64,000 nucleotides of DNA, taken from contig JAJEKV010000027.1 in assembly GCA_021234155.1 (NCBI GenBank), forward strand, positions 12,038,716 to 12,102,715, read 5' to 3'. The notes under the pieces were generated by a model that saw only the letters and a program-made list of their open reading frames with translations, did no database searches and was not told the DNA's origin. The stretch's first letter is position 1, and each line of letters opens with the position of its first letter. Origin of the DNA: Isoetes taiwanensis (taxonomy: Eukaryota > Streptophyta > Lycopodiopsida > Isoetales > Isoetaceae). Positions 24,109-36,062 of this stretch are shown here, piece after piece. The position numbers and the translations under genes were made by a program.

Positions 24109-26013
24109 CTACGCATGCATGGTACTCACATGAGCAAGAGCAAGAGCAAGCGACTCAAAGTCCTTAAGCTTCCACAACAGAAGGCCGCGCACACGATTCA
24201 TCTCGGCATGAAAGATTCTCCTTTCCTTCTGAGACACATGAATACCAGGATCATCCATAGCGCACAGACATTCTTCAAGGATATCAAAAGCATTCGTCAA
24301 AGCAATCTGCAAGTCATGGATTATGTGCGTCGTGTGCTTATCCATTTCCTGCGGATCAAAAAACGGGCCTACACGCACAGGAGGAACAGCAACCTCTATT
24401 TCCTTCTGCACACCAGTGCACTCAGACTCACTATCTAAAGAAACAAACGGCGAAAACAACTCAGCAACCCTTCCTTCACGATCCTCGTCGGGACCTGCAT
24501 CAGCAAATGAAAGAGTAAATGTCTGTCGAGCATAAACCATCATAGAACAGAACATACAACCAAGAGATAGCAAGCGTGTTATCATCTAAATCCAGGGAGA
24601 TGTAATCTTGAAACGGTAACACATCAGCGTTCACAGGAGCAATAAAACCAGGCGTCTCCTCTCTGTACTCCTCGCCTTCCCCCTCCTCATCTCCTCCACT
24701 CTCGTCATCCCCCATACTATCAGGACCATCCAACTCATCAAGCTCCCTAGAGGCAATGTAATCATCCCAAAATCTACGCCTGCTTTTACCCACACGCTCA
24801 ACAGGAGCGGTTCCATCTGGAATACCATAGATTACGCACCTCACATCTTTGATGGAAGCATGAGATGGATCTAGAGTCAGCCTCCATGCTGCTTCTACTC
24901 TCTCATATGCAACGTTTAGCGGCAAAACCCGAGCACTCGACAAAATGAAGCCACCCGTTCTCAACATTCTTGCAATCGTATAACAAAGGAATGGAGTCCT
25001 CTGTTTCCGGCCATGTACAGAATAAAATGTTTAGCCCTCTGCATTAGATTTCTATTATCCAAAACTACAGTGTTCTTGATTTCACCAGCACCGTATAAAG
25101 CGTACAAGTTCTTCCCTCTTTCCATCTGCTCCGCAGTCACTTCCTTTATGTGATAACAAAAATGTAGCTTACCAATATCTTTTAGACAGTACCCAACCAT
25201 GCCTTCGAAGCAATGGAGACGAGTATCCTTTAAAGCTTTATACATGATAACACCACCAGGTGGTCTATGATCTGCCCAATCAAGCCAGTTCTTCAGATGA
25301 GAATTGACAGACGTAGGTGTTGTCAAGTTCATTCTGAAAGTGGCTTGTACATGCAAATGATCCAACTCAGTCCCTCGCTCTTGTGCCACAATCCCGGCAA
25401 TACAATGCTCGTCCAAGAATTTGCAAGTTCCAATGTACACAGCTTCTGAAATATCTGCACCTGCAAGACTCACAGTCACGCTCAAAACCGTGATTGTGGA
25501 CTTCTCTACCTCCGAAACTGCTCTCTTACTGCTTCGCTTTTGCTTTTTCATGGCATCCTCAGCCTTCTTCTTTTCCTTCTCTGCCTTAGCAACAACCTCC
25601 TTCTCCAACCTCTCCATCTGTTTCTCCATTCTAGCTCTTTTCCTATCAGCTCTTTCCTCCTCCTTTGCCTTCTTCTCCTTCTCTTTCAATTCAGCCTTCT
25701 CCTTCTTGTTCAATTCCTTCAGCCATAACTGCCACTCCTTCTCCAATGAATCCTTCCTTGGACGGCCCTTCTTCCTACCTGCCCTTGACATATCCTGAGC
25801 AGCATCAGCAAGAATCGACAGCCCCTCGCCAGCAGGAGGCACCTCACAGAGCTCAGATTTGTGGAACAGCCCATTTACATGGGATGCAAGCTCTTCTCTC
25901 ACTGCTCTAGCAGCAGCAACGGAGCTGCTCTCTGGAGGACGACCTTCCTCATCCATGCAACCAAACAGCTCTGGATTCCTAGCTAGCCTATGAAGCATCA
26001 TACTTGCAAGCAA
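24109..26013 (-). CDS. HUH-endonuclease (Rep-like, CRESS/Replitron type) protein, probably transposon-encoded
   Basis: The main minus-strand frame (26013 to 24961, 350 residues; first real ATG at about 26001) has an AT-hook-like KKGRPRK at residues 81-87, a highly charged Lys/Glu helix at 88-165, and an HUH nuclease domain at about 172-285. Within the domain: a motif-1-like strand (TITVLSVTVSL), the metal-binding HLHVQ at 219-223 and the catalytic-tyrosine motif YCLK at 275-278. H-hydrophobic-H plus Y-x-x-K is the signature of single-tyrosine Rep nucleases, found in CRESS-DNA viruses and in the eukaryotic transposons called Replitrons. No helicase is attached. Continuations follow at 24967-24500 (acidic, DDESGGDEEGEGEE) and 24480-24109. 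Joining them needs a frame change near 24970 and an intron whose acceptor looks like TTTGCTGATGCAG near 24495. The first frame is open for 350 codons, so decay is mild. Element ends are not identified. Confidence 0.7.
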
Positions 26014-26636
26014 AATCTCATTTACCTGAAGATCCCACCACTGAAGAAGCCGTCTCCGCCATCCAACAGCTAACGACTACAGCAGAAACGACTAGAAATG
26101 GCAACCCCAAACATCTCGGAAGACCAGTTGTGCTTTCGACCACCCATTTCCGGCAGCCACAAAACACCCATTTCCGGCAGGCTGACTTCCATCCGGCGGT
26201 TACAGCAGGAGGAACTGAAAAAAAAAAAGGGACAACAAAAAAACAAAACAGAAGACCATGGGTAAAAAAAAAACACGTGTCCTATTTTAAAATTTTCAAA
26301 CCCAACCTAAAAGAGCAACCCTCGCAAAAAACATTGGGCAACCTTCTTAGGAAAATTTTCTGCTGAGTCCTAAAACCATTCGAATTTATAAAATAAAATA
26401 CTAGCAACGGGGCATAAGTTGGAAGTTTGTAAATTTTTTGTTTTCAATGAGAAAAGTGTGTAGTAACCTTTTATTATATATAAAAAAAAAAAATCTAAAC
26501 ATAATGATAGTGTCTAGTGTTGCTCGGGATTAGTTCGATAAGGTCTTAAAAAGAATGAGAAAAGAACACGGTATTGCTTCGGAGTTGAATTTTTATTGTT
26601 AATATCTTGGAAATTACTCATTGAAGAAGTAGTGAG

Positions 26637-28773
26637 TTAAGGAGCAATTTCATCCCGTAGGATCTCTTTGTAGACTACATTTGGAGTGAATCTTCTATTG
26701 TTTTTTAATAGTGCTCCTTGCCTTGAAGTGTCCTGAATATAGACTTTGACTCCATGTTGTGTTGTGCACCTTGAGAATGCGACATAGAGCTGGCCATGTG
26801 CAAAGACTGATGTTGGGAGGTAGATGCCAACGGAGGTCATGGACTGGCCTTGCGACTTGTTTATGGTCATCGAGAATGCGAGTCGTAGGGGGAACTACCT
26901 TCGCTTGAAGGGGAGGAGGTCGTTATTTGATGGCTCCAGGGTTATTCTTGGTATGAGAACCCTTGTTCCTTTATAGGTGCCCATGATTATCTCTGCATCT
27001 ATGATTCGTGGGTGCACTTTGATGACGCGGAGATGGGTGCCATTGCAAAGACCCTTCTTAGGGTCCTGAGTAGGATGATAATGGCACCATCCTTAATGTG
27101 CAGCTTATGCGGTGGCATGCCAGAAGGGGTCAGGTGGTTGATGAACTCGATTGGAAAGTCCCTTGTAGCATCTTCGCCTTCTGCAGTGATGGCTCTATGC
27201 TTGTATACGTATGGAGTTGTCCATGTAACCTTAGAAGGATCTTATTGTTGATCCTCAGTGTGTCTTCATTCTTTGGTGTTAAGATGGCCTTGTCATACAA
27301 CAGGTGCACATTTGCCTCTGTCATTTCCTTGCCAAAGATGCTGTCAATCAGGTCTTCTTCCACAACGCAGTCTTCGGGTATCTCAACCAAGTCGTGGTCG
27401 AGCCCTGGCTCATAATATTAGTATAAATAAATAAAAGGAAAAAAATTAAAAAAACAAAGGGGGAGGGCCTTTCAACGACGTTCCCTTTTGGATCATCCAT
27501 CAGTTGATGGGCAAAGCGGCTAGGGCGGTGGCAGAGATGAGGCTATTACCGCCTCACCCTGCTTCCGGATCAACGACGAGGATGGAGCAAGGAGTTGGGA
27601 ATGGATGACAGGCTAGGATGTCTTCGTTCTGTGAAATTGATGTCATAGGCTTTTATCCAGGATTTTCCAAGGTGCAATCTGTATGCGGTTTTCAATTTTG
27701 ATGCAGTTTTGGTTGCCTTCTTTCTTTTTTTCCTTGCAGTTCTTAAAAGGTTAAACCATTACTTGAGGAATAGGCTTGGAAGGCCCTTCCCTGATGGGGG
27801 ATTCTTTGAGCCTGGGCCGACCTGGGAAGTCCGTTCCCCGTTACCAAGACGTAGCAGCCAATTCGAGAAGGTTTGCTCATCTTTTCCGACCCGCATATTT
27901 TGTGTCAACTTGTAGATCTTGAAGTTAGTCCACAATGGGTTCCTCTTGACACACTTCGAGATGACTTCCGTCCTTGTTGCATGTTTGACCATAGGCAACT
28001 GCTGTCAAAAATCGCCGCCGGTGAGCATTATCATTCCCTCAAATGACCTCTCATCTTGGCGTATCTCATGTAAAACCCTGTCGACGGCAGTGAGTGCATG
28101 TACGTCTCAGACCATGATGCTTGCCTTTCTAAGTACCTCTGCTTGTTGGCTTATCGCACGCAGTGCAGAGGCCGCATCTTGTGTCATGTTGAGTGGTAAC
28201 TTGAATGTTGAATGAACTGTTTGTGCTCCCTTTAAGAGGAGGCTGGCAATGCCTGTCTAAGCCACTGATACAACGTCGACGCCACATCCTCTTAGTATAC
28301 TAATCAGACTATTAAAGAGGAACATCTTGCCTGTGCCTCCCGGGCCATTCACATTGATACATGGTACTTGATGTTGGTTGATTGCATCGAGGATAATGTC
28401 GGCTACGTGTTTCTGCTCGTTGTTGAGCTTGTTGTAGTTTTCCTGTCTTTCTATCAACTCCTTTTCTGCATCGAAGGTGGGTTCATTTGAAAAGGTGCCT
28501 AGAATGTCTAACTGTGGTTCTGGCAGTCCAAGTTGCTGGCACGTGCAGCCACTCATCTGGAAGATGTCGTCGATGTCCTTTAGTGCATGGTTATAAGCCT
28601 GCTCTTGTGGCATCTTCCGTTGGTAATCTTCTGTCAGGCTGTCCTTGAAGAGCTCCCATAGCTGCATTGGATCTTGTGGATCATTATATAGGCAAATGAA
28701 ATGAATGCAAATGTTTGACATAGCTGCATTGGCATCTGGAAGATGCTCACATCTTCGGGCGTCTTCTTCCATT
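26637..28773 (-). pseudogene. Helitron protein, PIF1-like helicase portion
   Basis: The Walker A block reads VNGPGGTGKMFLFN at about 28340, with Met in place of the usual Thr directly after the Lys. Further on come WLLRLGNG near 27840, AILTPKNEDTLRINNKIL near 27270, and the C-terminal block [10 protein letters not shown]...[11 protein letters not shown] at 26870-26760, typical of PIF1-family helicases. The last frame ends at 26637. Frames change near 28257, 27750 and 27130. The T-to-M change in motif I alone would probably weaken ATP hydrolysis. Confidence 0.85.
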
Positions 28774-31530
28774 CGACATCATCTTCCAGTAAGCCGAGCT
28801 CTTTGGCAGCTTCCTTGAAAGTTGAGCATAGTTTTCCATTGACGGTGCGCATGTCTTCAAAGCTGGTTGTGCCCTTGATATGTAACAACAGGAGGCGGAG
28901 GTAGTAGCGCTCACCGTCCTTAGGGCTCACATTGTACATTCGTGTGCTGAGCTTGAATTTTTCCATCCTGCCTTTCCAGACAGACTGGCGTGTGAACTTG
29001 TAGTACTGTGGGATCTCCGGATAAGTGTACTGATGTGCATTTGGGTCATTCCTATTTAACTCAAACCATGCTGTCAGCATTGTCTGCTTCTGCATCTCCC
29101 ATTCGATGGCTTCTCTTTCGTGGCCTTCTTGATAGTAGACGGCTTGGTTGTTAGGCAAATGAACATGTAGCCTATGTATTGAATGAGAGTTGCCATGTAT
29201 CTTGAACCCATATAACCTCCACATGGCTTCAGGTGCAAACACATATCTCGTGTCAAGGTATTGCTCGATCTCGTCCCGATCTCGTCCCAATTGAATGTGG
29301 ATGTGGATTCATCTGTTGGCTCAGTGACCTTGATAGATGCTCAATCATACCCTTTGTGGATGTACTTGTAGATGTACTTGACACTGCCGACCTTGAAACA
29401 TTGCTCCACATTGATATGTGCTTCGTATTTTTGTTAGCCATCGATTGTGGGGTATTATCCTTCTATTATCAATAGGCGTGTCACCCCTCATAAAGTGGCA
29501 TGTGTCCCGTCTTCTGTACTTTGGATAGCCATTTGTGTTGACTCTAGTGTGCTCATTAAATGGTTTTGGAAATCCCTTTATGCATTCCTTTGTCGATCTT
29601 CCTTTCTTCAAGGAGCTTTAGGGTCGAGTGGGCCACATGGGCCATGGACCATATGCTTGATGACAATCTCTCGCAGATCAGGGTTTTCTAGACATGGTAC
29701 CTCAGCACTCGTGATGCTGTCAATGGCATCGCTATTCCGAATTTTGTCTTCTTGCTCGAGAATCATGAGGAGGTGGCAATGTGGAAGCCCTCGCTTCTGA
29801 AACTTTATCGTGTACGTGTGCGCCTTCACCTTGCCCAAGATATCGTTACCAAAGAGGTCGTGGAAGAACGCCTTGAGCTTTGTGTGATATACGCGTGCAA
29901 TCAAGTCGGGCCTATCATGTGGTTGTTGTCCATGGAGCAGGTTTTGTCTAATCTCTATCCAATTTGGGTTGCAGGTAAATGTCACAAAAAGGTCTGCTTT
30001 GCCAAATCTTCGTATCAAGGCCATTGAGTCCTGGTAGTTTTGTTGCATTGCTCTTCGGCTCCCATTGAACGAAGAAGGCATGATGACCAGCTTGCCAAAT
30101 CTTAAGCCTCTTCGCTCTGCTTCATGGTCTATGTAGTCGATGAGGCCTTGATACAGCTCAACTCGCAGCTTCCTTTGATTTTGCTTGATCCAGTTCAAAT
30201 TGTTTGCCTCCACTCTCGAGTAGACATCAACAATGAATTGTTGCATTAGCGTGCATACACAAAGCAGTGGATTGCAAGTTGGGCTCCTTATTGCTAGCCG
30301 ATAATTGTAGAATTGAAGCATACTTATATTCTCCTGCTTCTTTGAAGATGTTGAAGCAAAAGATGTTTCTGCCTTCTTCATTCCTATTCTCCAGCCCTGA
30401 GGGATAAATCAAGAGATCAAGATTTGGGTCTGTAATTTGGATCTTCTTGAGATTGCCACCCTTTTGGTGTATGCAGATGTCTCTATCAAATGGCAATTCA
30501 CCATCTGGGTTTACAAATATAACTGCAACTTTGTTTGAGTATGACGGGTTGTACCTCTTATGGTCCAGGCTCCGGCCAGTGTTAAAGTACATCCTAATAT
30601 CCATTACACCTTCGCCCGAATGTTGTGCCTGATCTTCTATCTCATGCATCATCATAAGAGTTGATGCATAGGGGCTGACGTTGCGCAGCTCAACATCTAG
30701 TTCTTTGAGGAGGTGGCTGTCACAATTTGCATTCAGAGGGTTCTGAGCTCGTGTTTCATGGCCGCAGTCGGCATCCAGAATATAAAGCTAGGAGTACGTT
30801 GCAACTTGAGGATCATCAGCATAAGCTGGCCCTACTCTATGATAAGTTTGCCCTTGGATCTTGAAACAGTACGGCCCGTGGCCTTCGAACTGCTCGATAT
30901 ATGTGCCAAAGGAAGCAAAGGCCAGTGCACTGTTGTAGGTCCTGATGTGCTGGTAGAAATTATTGGCTTTTGGGTGTTCGCGGCTTAGTAACATCTGAAT
31001 GAGATGGGGCATTGGTTGTAGAGGCTCCAACTTGATTTGCCCATCGTGACAACAGTTTGTACAATCGTCCTTGAATGCCAATGCCCCATAATGCATGCAT
31101 TCCCTGTTGAATGGCCCACAATGGTGTCGTTCGATCTATGTGTTTTCAATAGTCCTTGCTACTATGTATGGTGAAGGGTGGGCCCAAAATTGACATCGAT
31201 ATTGTGCAACTTCATCCAATATTTGTTGCTGCTCCTCTTCTATTTCTATTGCAACATCCCGAGCTCGCTTCTCGCGTCGATGTCGGGCAAGTTCAGCCAA
31301 TCTTTGTCGATTCTCCTATTCAGTTTCTGTGGCGGCTATTTGGCATCTTTCGTCACGTCTTTGTTATGCATTTACTGCCATTCTTCGCAAACGATGTTTC
31401 TTTGTTTCTAGAGTAGCAACTTACGTTCTTGAGTTGTCTCCGCAGCACCCTTCTCTCTATACCTATCTCTCTTTGATGCAAGCCTTCATTCTTGTTCGTT
31501 GTTCATCACTTGTTATGTGCAAAGAGATAT
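28774..31530 (-). pseudogene. Helitron protein, N-terminal and Rep (HUH) portion
   Basis: From 31096 downward the frames give the Cys-rich N-terminal region (DDCTNCCHDGQIKLEPL, SALAFASFGTY), then the Rep domain: FVTFTCNPNW, the HUH motif GLPHCHLLM at about 29770, and the two-tyrosine motif [11 protein letters not shown] at about 29350-29385. The linker after Rep (VAPEAMWRLYGFKIHG-like text, then YYLRLLLLHIKG) also matches Helitrons. The metal-binding histidines and both tyrosines survive. At least five frame changes or stops separate the pieces (30655/30381, 29608, 29345, 29290), so no full-length protein can be made. Rep would nick and join strands during rolling-circle transposition. Confidence 0.85.
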
Positions 31531-31960
31531 GTTAGAGGCTATTTATTAAGCTACACAAAAGGTCTAAAAAACTATTTATGAAAAAAGGTCACCTTTGAAA
31601 AAGAGAAAAAGGCTAGAATCTTTTCTCTTTCCTTTTTCTATATGTCATTTTCTGTAAGTCATTCTAGGTCGTTTTTAAAAGCTATTGAAAAAGAGAAAAA
31701 GGGTAGGAACTTTTCTTTTGTTTTTTCTCTGTCATTTTCTATAAGTCATTCTAGGCCCTTTTTAAAGCTAGGCAATTATGTGCAAAGAGATATGCTAGAG
31801 GCTATTTATTAAGCCATGCAAAAGGTCTAAAAGGCTATTTTGTCATCTTTAGAAAAGAGAAAACGGGTAGGATTTTTCTCTTTGCTCTTTCTATGTGTCA
31901 TTTTCTATGTGTCATTCTAGGTCATTTTTTAAAGCTAGGCAAAAGGTCTAAAAGAACATT
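31513..31960. repeat. Tandem repeat, two long units with internal sub-repeats
   Basis: Unit 1 (31513-31775) and unit 2 (31776 to about 31960, shorter) both open with TTATGTGCAAAGAGATATG and share GAGGCTATTTATTAAGC, GAAAAGAGAAAA and GTCATTCTAGGTC. The last two motifs also repeat inside unit 1. The repeat sits just upstream of the Helitron reading frame. Confidence 0.8.
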
Positions 31961-32115
31961 TCTCAATAAGATCCTTTTTGCCTTTTCTAATTTATGTGTT
32001 TGGCATTTGACGTTTACCCTGTTTGGCATTTGACGTTTATCATATAACAATTTGGCAATTAACAGTTAAACGAACACCAAATTCTTTGTTACATCTTGGG
32101 CAACAAATGTGTAAT

Positions 32116-32326
32116 GTTGCTTGAAACGGTTTGCTTTTACTCCCATAAGTCACTAAATGGGCATGCGGGGCTTTGAAGAGGATCTGGAAATTGCAGTGTT
32201 GCAGGGCTACATGCAATCTTATTTCAAGTAGTTGCTTGAAAGGGTTTGCTTCTGCTCCCATAAGTAACTAAATGGGTATGCGGGGCTTTGAAGAGGATCT
32301 AGAAATTGCTTTGTTGCAAGGCTACT
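32116..32326. repeat. 115-bp tandem duplication
   Basis: Units 32116-32230 and 32231-32326 share GGGGCTTTGAAGAGGATCT and flanking sequence at roughly 90 percent identity. No gene is seen between 32.3 and 33.1 kb. Confidence 0.8.
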
Positions 32327-33179
32327 TATTTCATTAGTGGATCCTGCACGCTGTCTGCGAAAAGGAATAGTTGCGTAGACCATCGCTGTTGGAAATCTGT
32401 CATGCGCCATATAGAAACATCTTTCTCAGCTTTCATTCACTTGTGTACACTTTGAAGGTAGAGTTAAACATTATCTTGTCAATGACGTGATTTGCACCAG
32501 TCTCATAGTTCACGGGCGATCAGCTGTCTGGCTTGCTTCTACTACCTACAAAATAAATATAAATCAAGATCTTACAAAATGTGGTGGAAAAATATTTTAA
32601 AGCTCCGCCACCAAGAGGTTTGAGACATCCGATAAAATAATACTGCAGTCCATGATGTACCTGAGCAAAACAGAATGTTTCAACATAGGTCTTTTAATTT
32701 AAGGATAGACATTGCTCAAAAATGGTATTCATGTTACAAACCTTGGATATGTTATAGAGCCTTTAAATGGCTGTCTGCATTCATCAACAATTATTTCCTG
32801 CCACAAAAGTCATACAAAACTTAGTAGAAGTAGTTTGAAGAACGAACCCTTCACCTAAAAATCTGCAATGGTAGACCTTGTGACGATGCTCCCTTATCAG
32901 AAACCTACTTTTTAGAAAGATCCACCTACAATTTCAATCTTCATGTTTAGCTATCATTGGCATTGCAGGACATGCATGTGAGAAAAGAAAGTAGCTGGCT
33001 TTCCATTTTTTGTTGTCAGCAAAGCATAAAGTACAAATAGTTCAAAGAATATGACTCTACATTCAAAGAATATGCCAAATAGCAACGGATTGAATATATT
33101 CAAGATTTAAGTGAGTTTCACATATTGTACGAAGATCAAAATAACATGGTATAATAAAGAAATACATGGCACACAAAAC

Positions 33180-33290
33180 ATTAATTCTTCTCCTCTTTGG
33201 CTCATGGAAGTCCCATGGAGACTGGGCAGTGGCAGGCCCAGGGAAGGGTGGGGAGAGCCTCTTTTCCCATGGTAATGACCTGGTTAACAC
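33180..33290 (+). repeat. Diverged copy of the MULE-like 3' untranslated repeat
   Basis: The segment around CATGGAGACTGGGCAGTGGCA matches in order the stretch at 44775-44850 and 59140-59220 (CATGGAGAAAGGGTAGTGGCA, then GGCCCTAGG...). It shows that this repeat family has at least three copies in the window. Another faint match to its poly-A-signal part (TTGAATAAAAGTGGTGCA) is at 35697. Confidence 0.5.
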
Positions 33291-33816
33291 TCTCTAGGAG
33301 AGTTTCTTCTCAGGGGTTTCACCATGTTGACCCGTATAAATGCAACACCATGACTGGTTACGGGTTTTTTTTAACCTAGACGTCCGTATACGGACGAACC
33401 ACCAATACGTTCCCACCACCAAGAAGCCGTAGGTGGTCGAGAAGGGGGAGATGGGCGGGAACTAGGAAGGCTGTATAATACATTAGGCATTCCTCTTGAA
33501 GAGGCGCCATAGATATGACCCTGTATTAGCAGATCTTTGAATTTTTACCTCAGATCTCTAGAATTTGGGCCACCAAGAAATGGATTTTTGATCAAGAAAT
33601 GGATATGGTCTCTCAAAACTCTCTGAAAACCTTCAAAAACAATTGTAGCAGGCTAGAATCCAAACTTGTTTCCTATTTGCTTGCCATATCTCGATTTGTG
33701 GAAGTGGATGGTGTGATCTCGGGGCATTCTACTTCTAGCTTGCCTAGCATTGCACGGCATGAAACGTCTTCATTTTGCTTCTAAATAGCCTATCATTGCA
33801 TAGCATGATCAAAAAC

Positions 33817-35720
33817 TATAGGATGGGTCCTATGACACAATAACTTGACCGATAATCTTTGAGTACATATTGATCCCCCTACTAGGGGTAGAAATTCTTA
33901 AAAGCTTGAAATTTAAAAATGCTTCGAAACTAGACAATTATCGAGGGCATGGTAAAACTGAAGAGATCCAGATAAAAGATTATTGTTCTCCCACTTGGTA
34001 TATGCAAAGGTGAAAAAACTGGCAAATGCTCCTCATTGGAATAAAAACCCCGTCCTTTCGAGTTTTCGAGAAAAACCCTAATAAGCAACGATCGCCAATG
34101 CTCTCGAAGAATGTCGCTAACATACGTCAGCCAAGAAGTGAGATGATGTAGACATGCTGACGTTGGCAATTGAGGGAACGACAAAAAAGGACCTGCAATG
34201 GAAAGTCTTAAAAGGAGAATGACCCGTTAAAAAGTTAGGATCTAAGCACCGGCACATGCCAAAGTATAATCATATAAAAGGATTATAATAGCACTCGGAG
34301 GCTCCAGGGCCATGCCGAAGAAGAAAATAACAGCCGACCAATCGGGAACCATTCAAAAACATCTGATTAGTAGTGCCTCAGAGGCCACATCGCCATGCCG
34401 AGAAAAAATGAATAACAAATACCATCTCAGAGGCTACAGCGCCGTGCTGAGAAATGAGACTATGCAAAAAAACACTGAAGGCCACCGAGACACAAGACAG
34501 AAAGGAATGATAAATGAAGATTGGATCCCCTGAATATCTCAAACACGACAAACAAGCTCAACAAAGGGGGGAGAAGCGGGCGGGAAACTTGTGGAGTCAA
34601 AAAGAAGGAAAATTGAAAGAAGCTCAAGAGAACGCCGATGAATGGAAATGCGATAAGAGGCAGAATAAATAGTAGATATGAGAAGGAACGTCCCCATCCA
34701 AGGAATGTCGATTCTATTGCTGTCGCAAGAGAACCGAGGCATTCCTAGGATGGATCCTATGACACAATAACTTGGCCGATAGAATAGGAATCTACCTCAA
34801 AAAGACTAGGGCAAACAAGGGTTACAAGGAGGATAGGGCAAAATAGACCGAAGGGAGGAAAGTGCAAATTTGGCTAAGAGAGTCCAAGCTAAACCAAGGC
34901 GGATGAAAAAACTGCGGTCAACAGGGTAAAAAGGCATGATGATTGGAGGCCAACAGGGCAAAAAGAACAACAGCGACTCAAGAGGCGGCAAAGGAGGGAG
35001 ATAAGACAAATAGAAGAACTAAGACGTTTCAAGGGATAATATGAAAGAATAAAAAGGAAAGGCCAATGTGGAAAAGAAGGAAAGGAATAAAATGTAGAAT
35101 GGATAAAAGAGGCGAACAAGAGATTATCATGAAATGAATGGAAAAGGGATCGAGACTAGAAGAACATAGCAAATTGGGACCATGTAGCTAAGGTCGCCAA
35201 ATGCAAATGTCTAATTGGCCTACCAATGCAATCATGAGATACTGAGAATACATGATGAACAAGCGAGTATAGGCCCTCACAAAGGCATTTATGAGAAAAT
35301 ATTGAGAACATAAGAGAAAGGAGCAAGCACTTACCTACACATACAACCAGCAACAAAGCTCAAGAATGATCTAGAACCTTAGCAAAAAAGAAATAGGAAC
35401 AAAAGGGATCAAGAAAAAAGGAAGATAGCACGAAATTGAAAGATATAGAGGAATGAAAAAATGAAGGAGACATTATGAGATATGTGGAGTAAAAAGAACT
35501 AAATGGAGCAGTCGAGACCATTGATGCAATAAAGTTTGAAGGGGAGTAGCAAGCGAAAGAGAAACGAGATTAAAGAAGCAAACAAGATAGGTGCAAAATG
35601 AGAAAGGAGAACAAAGCGGAAGAACCACATCGAGACTGTGCCCATGTCAAGAAAATGAAACAAAGGGACTTCCGGGAGTTTCTTGTATTTATCCTACTTG
35701 AATAAAAGTGGTGCATCCGA
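33817..35720. repeat. Hairpin-rich repeat block, copy 1 (with partial tandem second start)
   Basis: The block opens with the near-palindrome TAGGATGGGTCCTA at about 33819 and runs to GAACCGAGGCATT at 34742. The same opening (TAGGATGGATCCTATGACAC) then recurs at once at 34744, so a second unit begins in tandem. At 34296-34470 several units of the form CTCAGAGGC..GCC(A/G)TGC(C/T)GAG form small hairpins. The purine-rich stretch 34.8-35.6 kb has no supported ORF. A related copy lies at 55128-56605. Confidence 0.65.
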
Positions 35721-36062
35721 TCTTCCATAAAAGTTCTTATACTTTTTATCTTCTTTCCCTTACATTCTTTCCATCTCCATATTTCCAAGCTTTCTTTCAC
35801 ATTCGTTTTATCTCCAAAATTTCAAGCTTTTTTTTTAATCATACCTTGTTTTGTGCTCTTGCTCACTCCATTTCATTATCTTTCGTATTTGTCCTTGTGC
35901 TTATATTTTGAAAGGTGCTAAGTTTTGCCATTTTCTTTTTCAAAAATTTGCCACAATTTAAATGTTGCTAGAAAGTTGGGAAATTCTCACATCACATCCT
36001 CTCTTTCTGTCTTTCTTTTTATTACCCATTTGTTCTCTACTCCCATATCATTTGCTCAGATT

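Larger units (their letters stand above)
26401..31530 (-). mobile_element. Decayed autonomous Helitron
   Basis: A minus-strand coding block carries all parts of a plant Helitron protein in order: N-terminal Cys-rich region, Rep nuclease, long linker, PIF1-type helicase. A candidate 3' terminus is CTAG at 26401-26404 (minus strand reads CGTTGCTAG followed by T), fitting the CTRR end inserted before T; a clear subterminal hairpin was not found. The 5' terminus was not located; the tandem repeats at 31.5-31.96 kb may be part of the leader. About 400 bp near 27412-27800 fall where helicase homology is interrupted, so another insertion may lie there. Confidence 0.8.

Noticed and set aside
25421-25910. 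Plus-strand ORFs of 125 and 81 codons opposite the HUH gene
   Set aside because: Low-complexity Ser/Phe/Leu text; antisense shadow of the Lys/Glu-rich coding strand.
24109-26013. Recent viral Rep integration
   Set aside because: No superfamily-3 helicase follows the nuclease domain, and the charged N-terminal region with AT-hook is unlike a compact viral Rep; a transposon or host gene is more likely, though a very old viral origin is not excluded.
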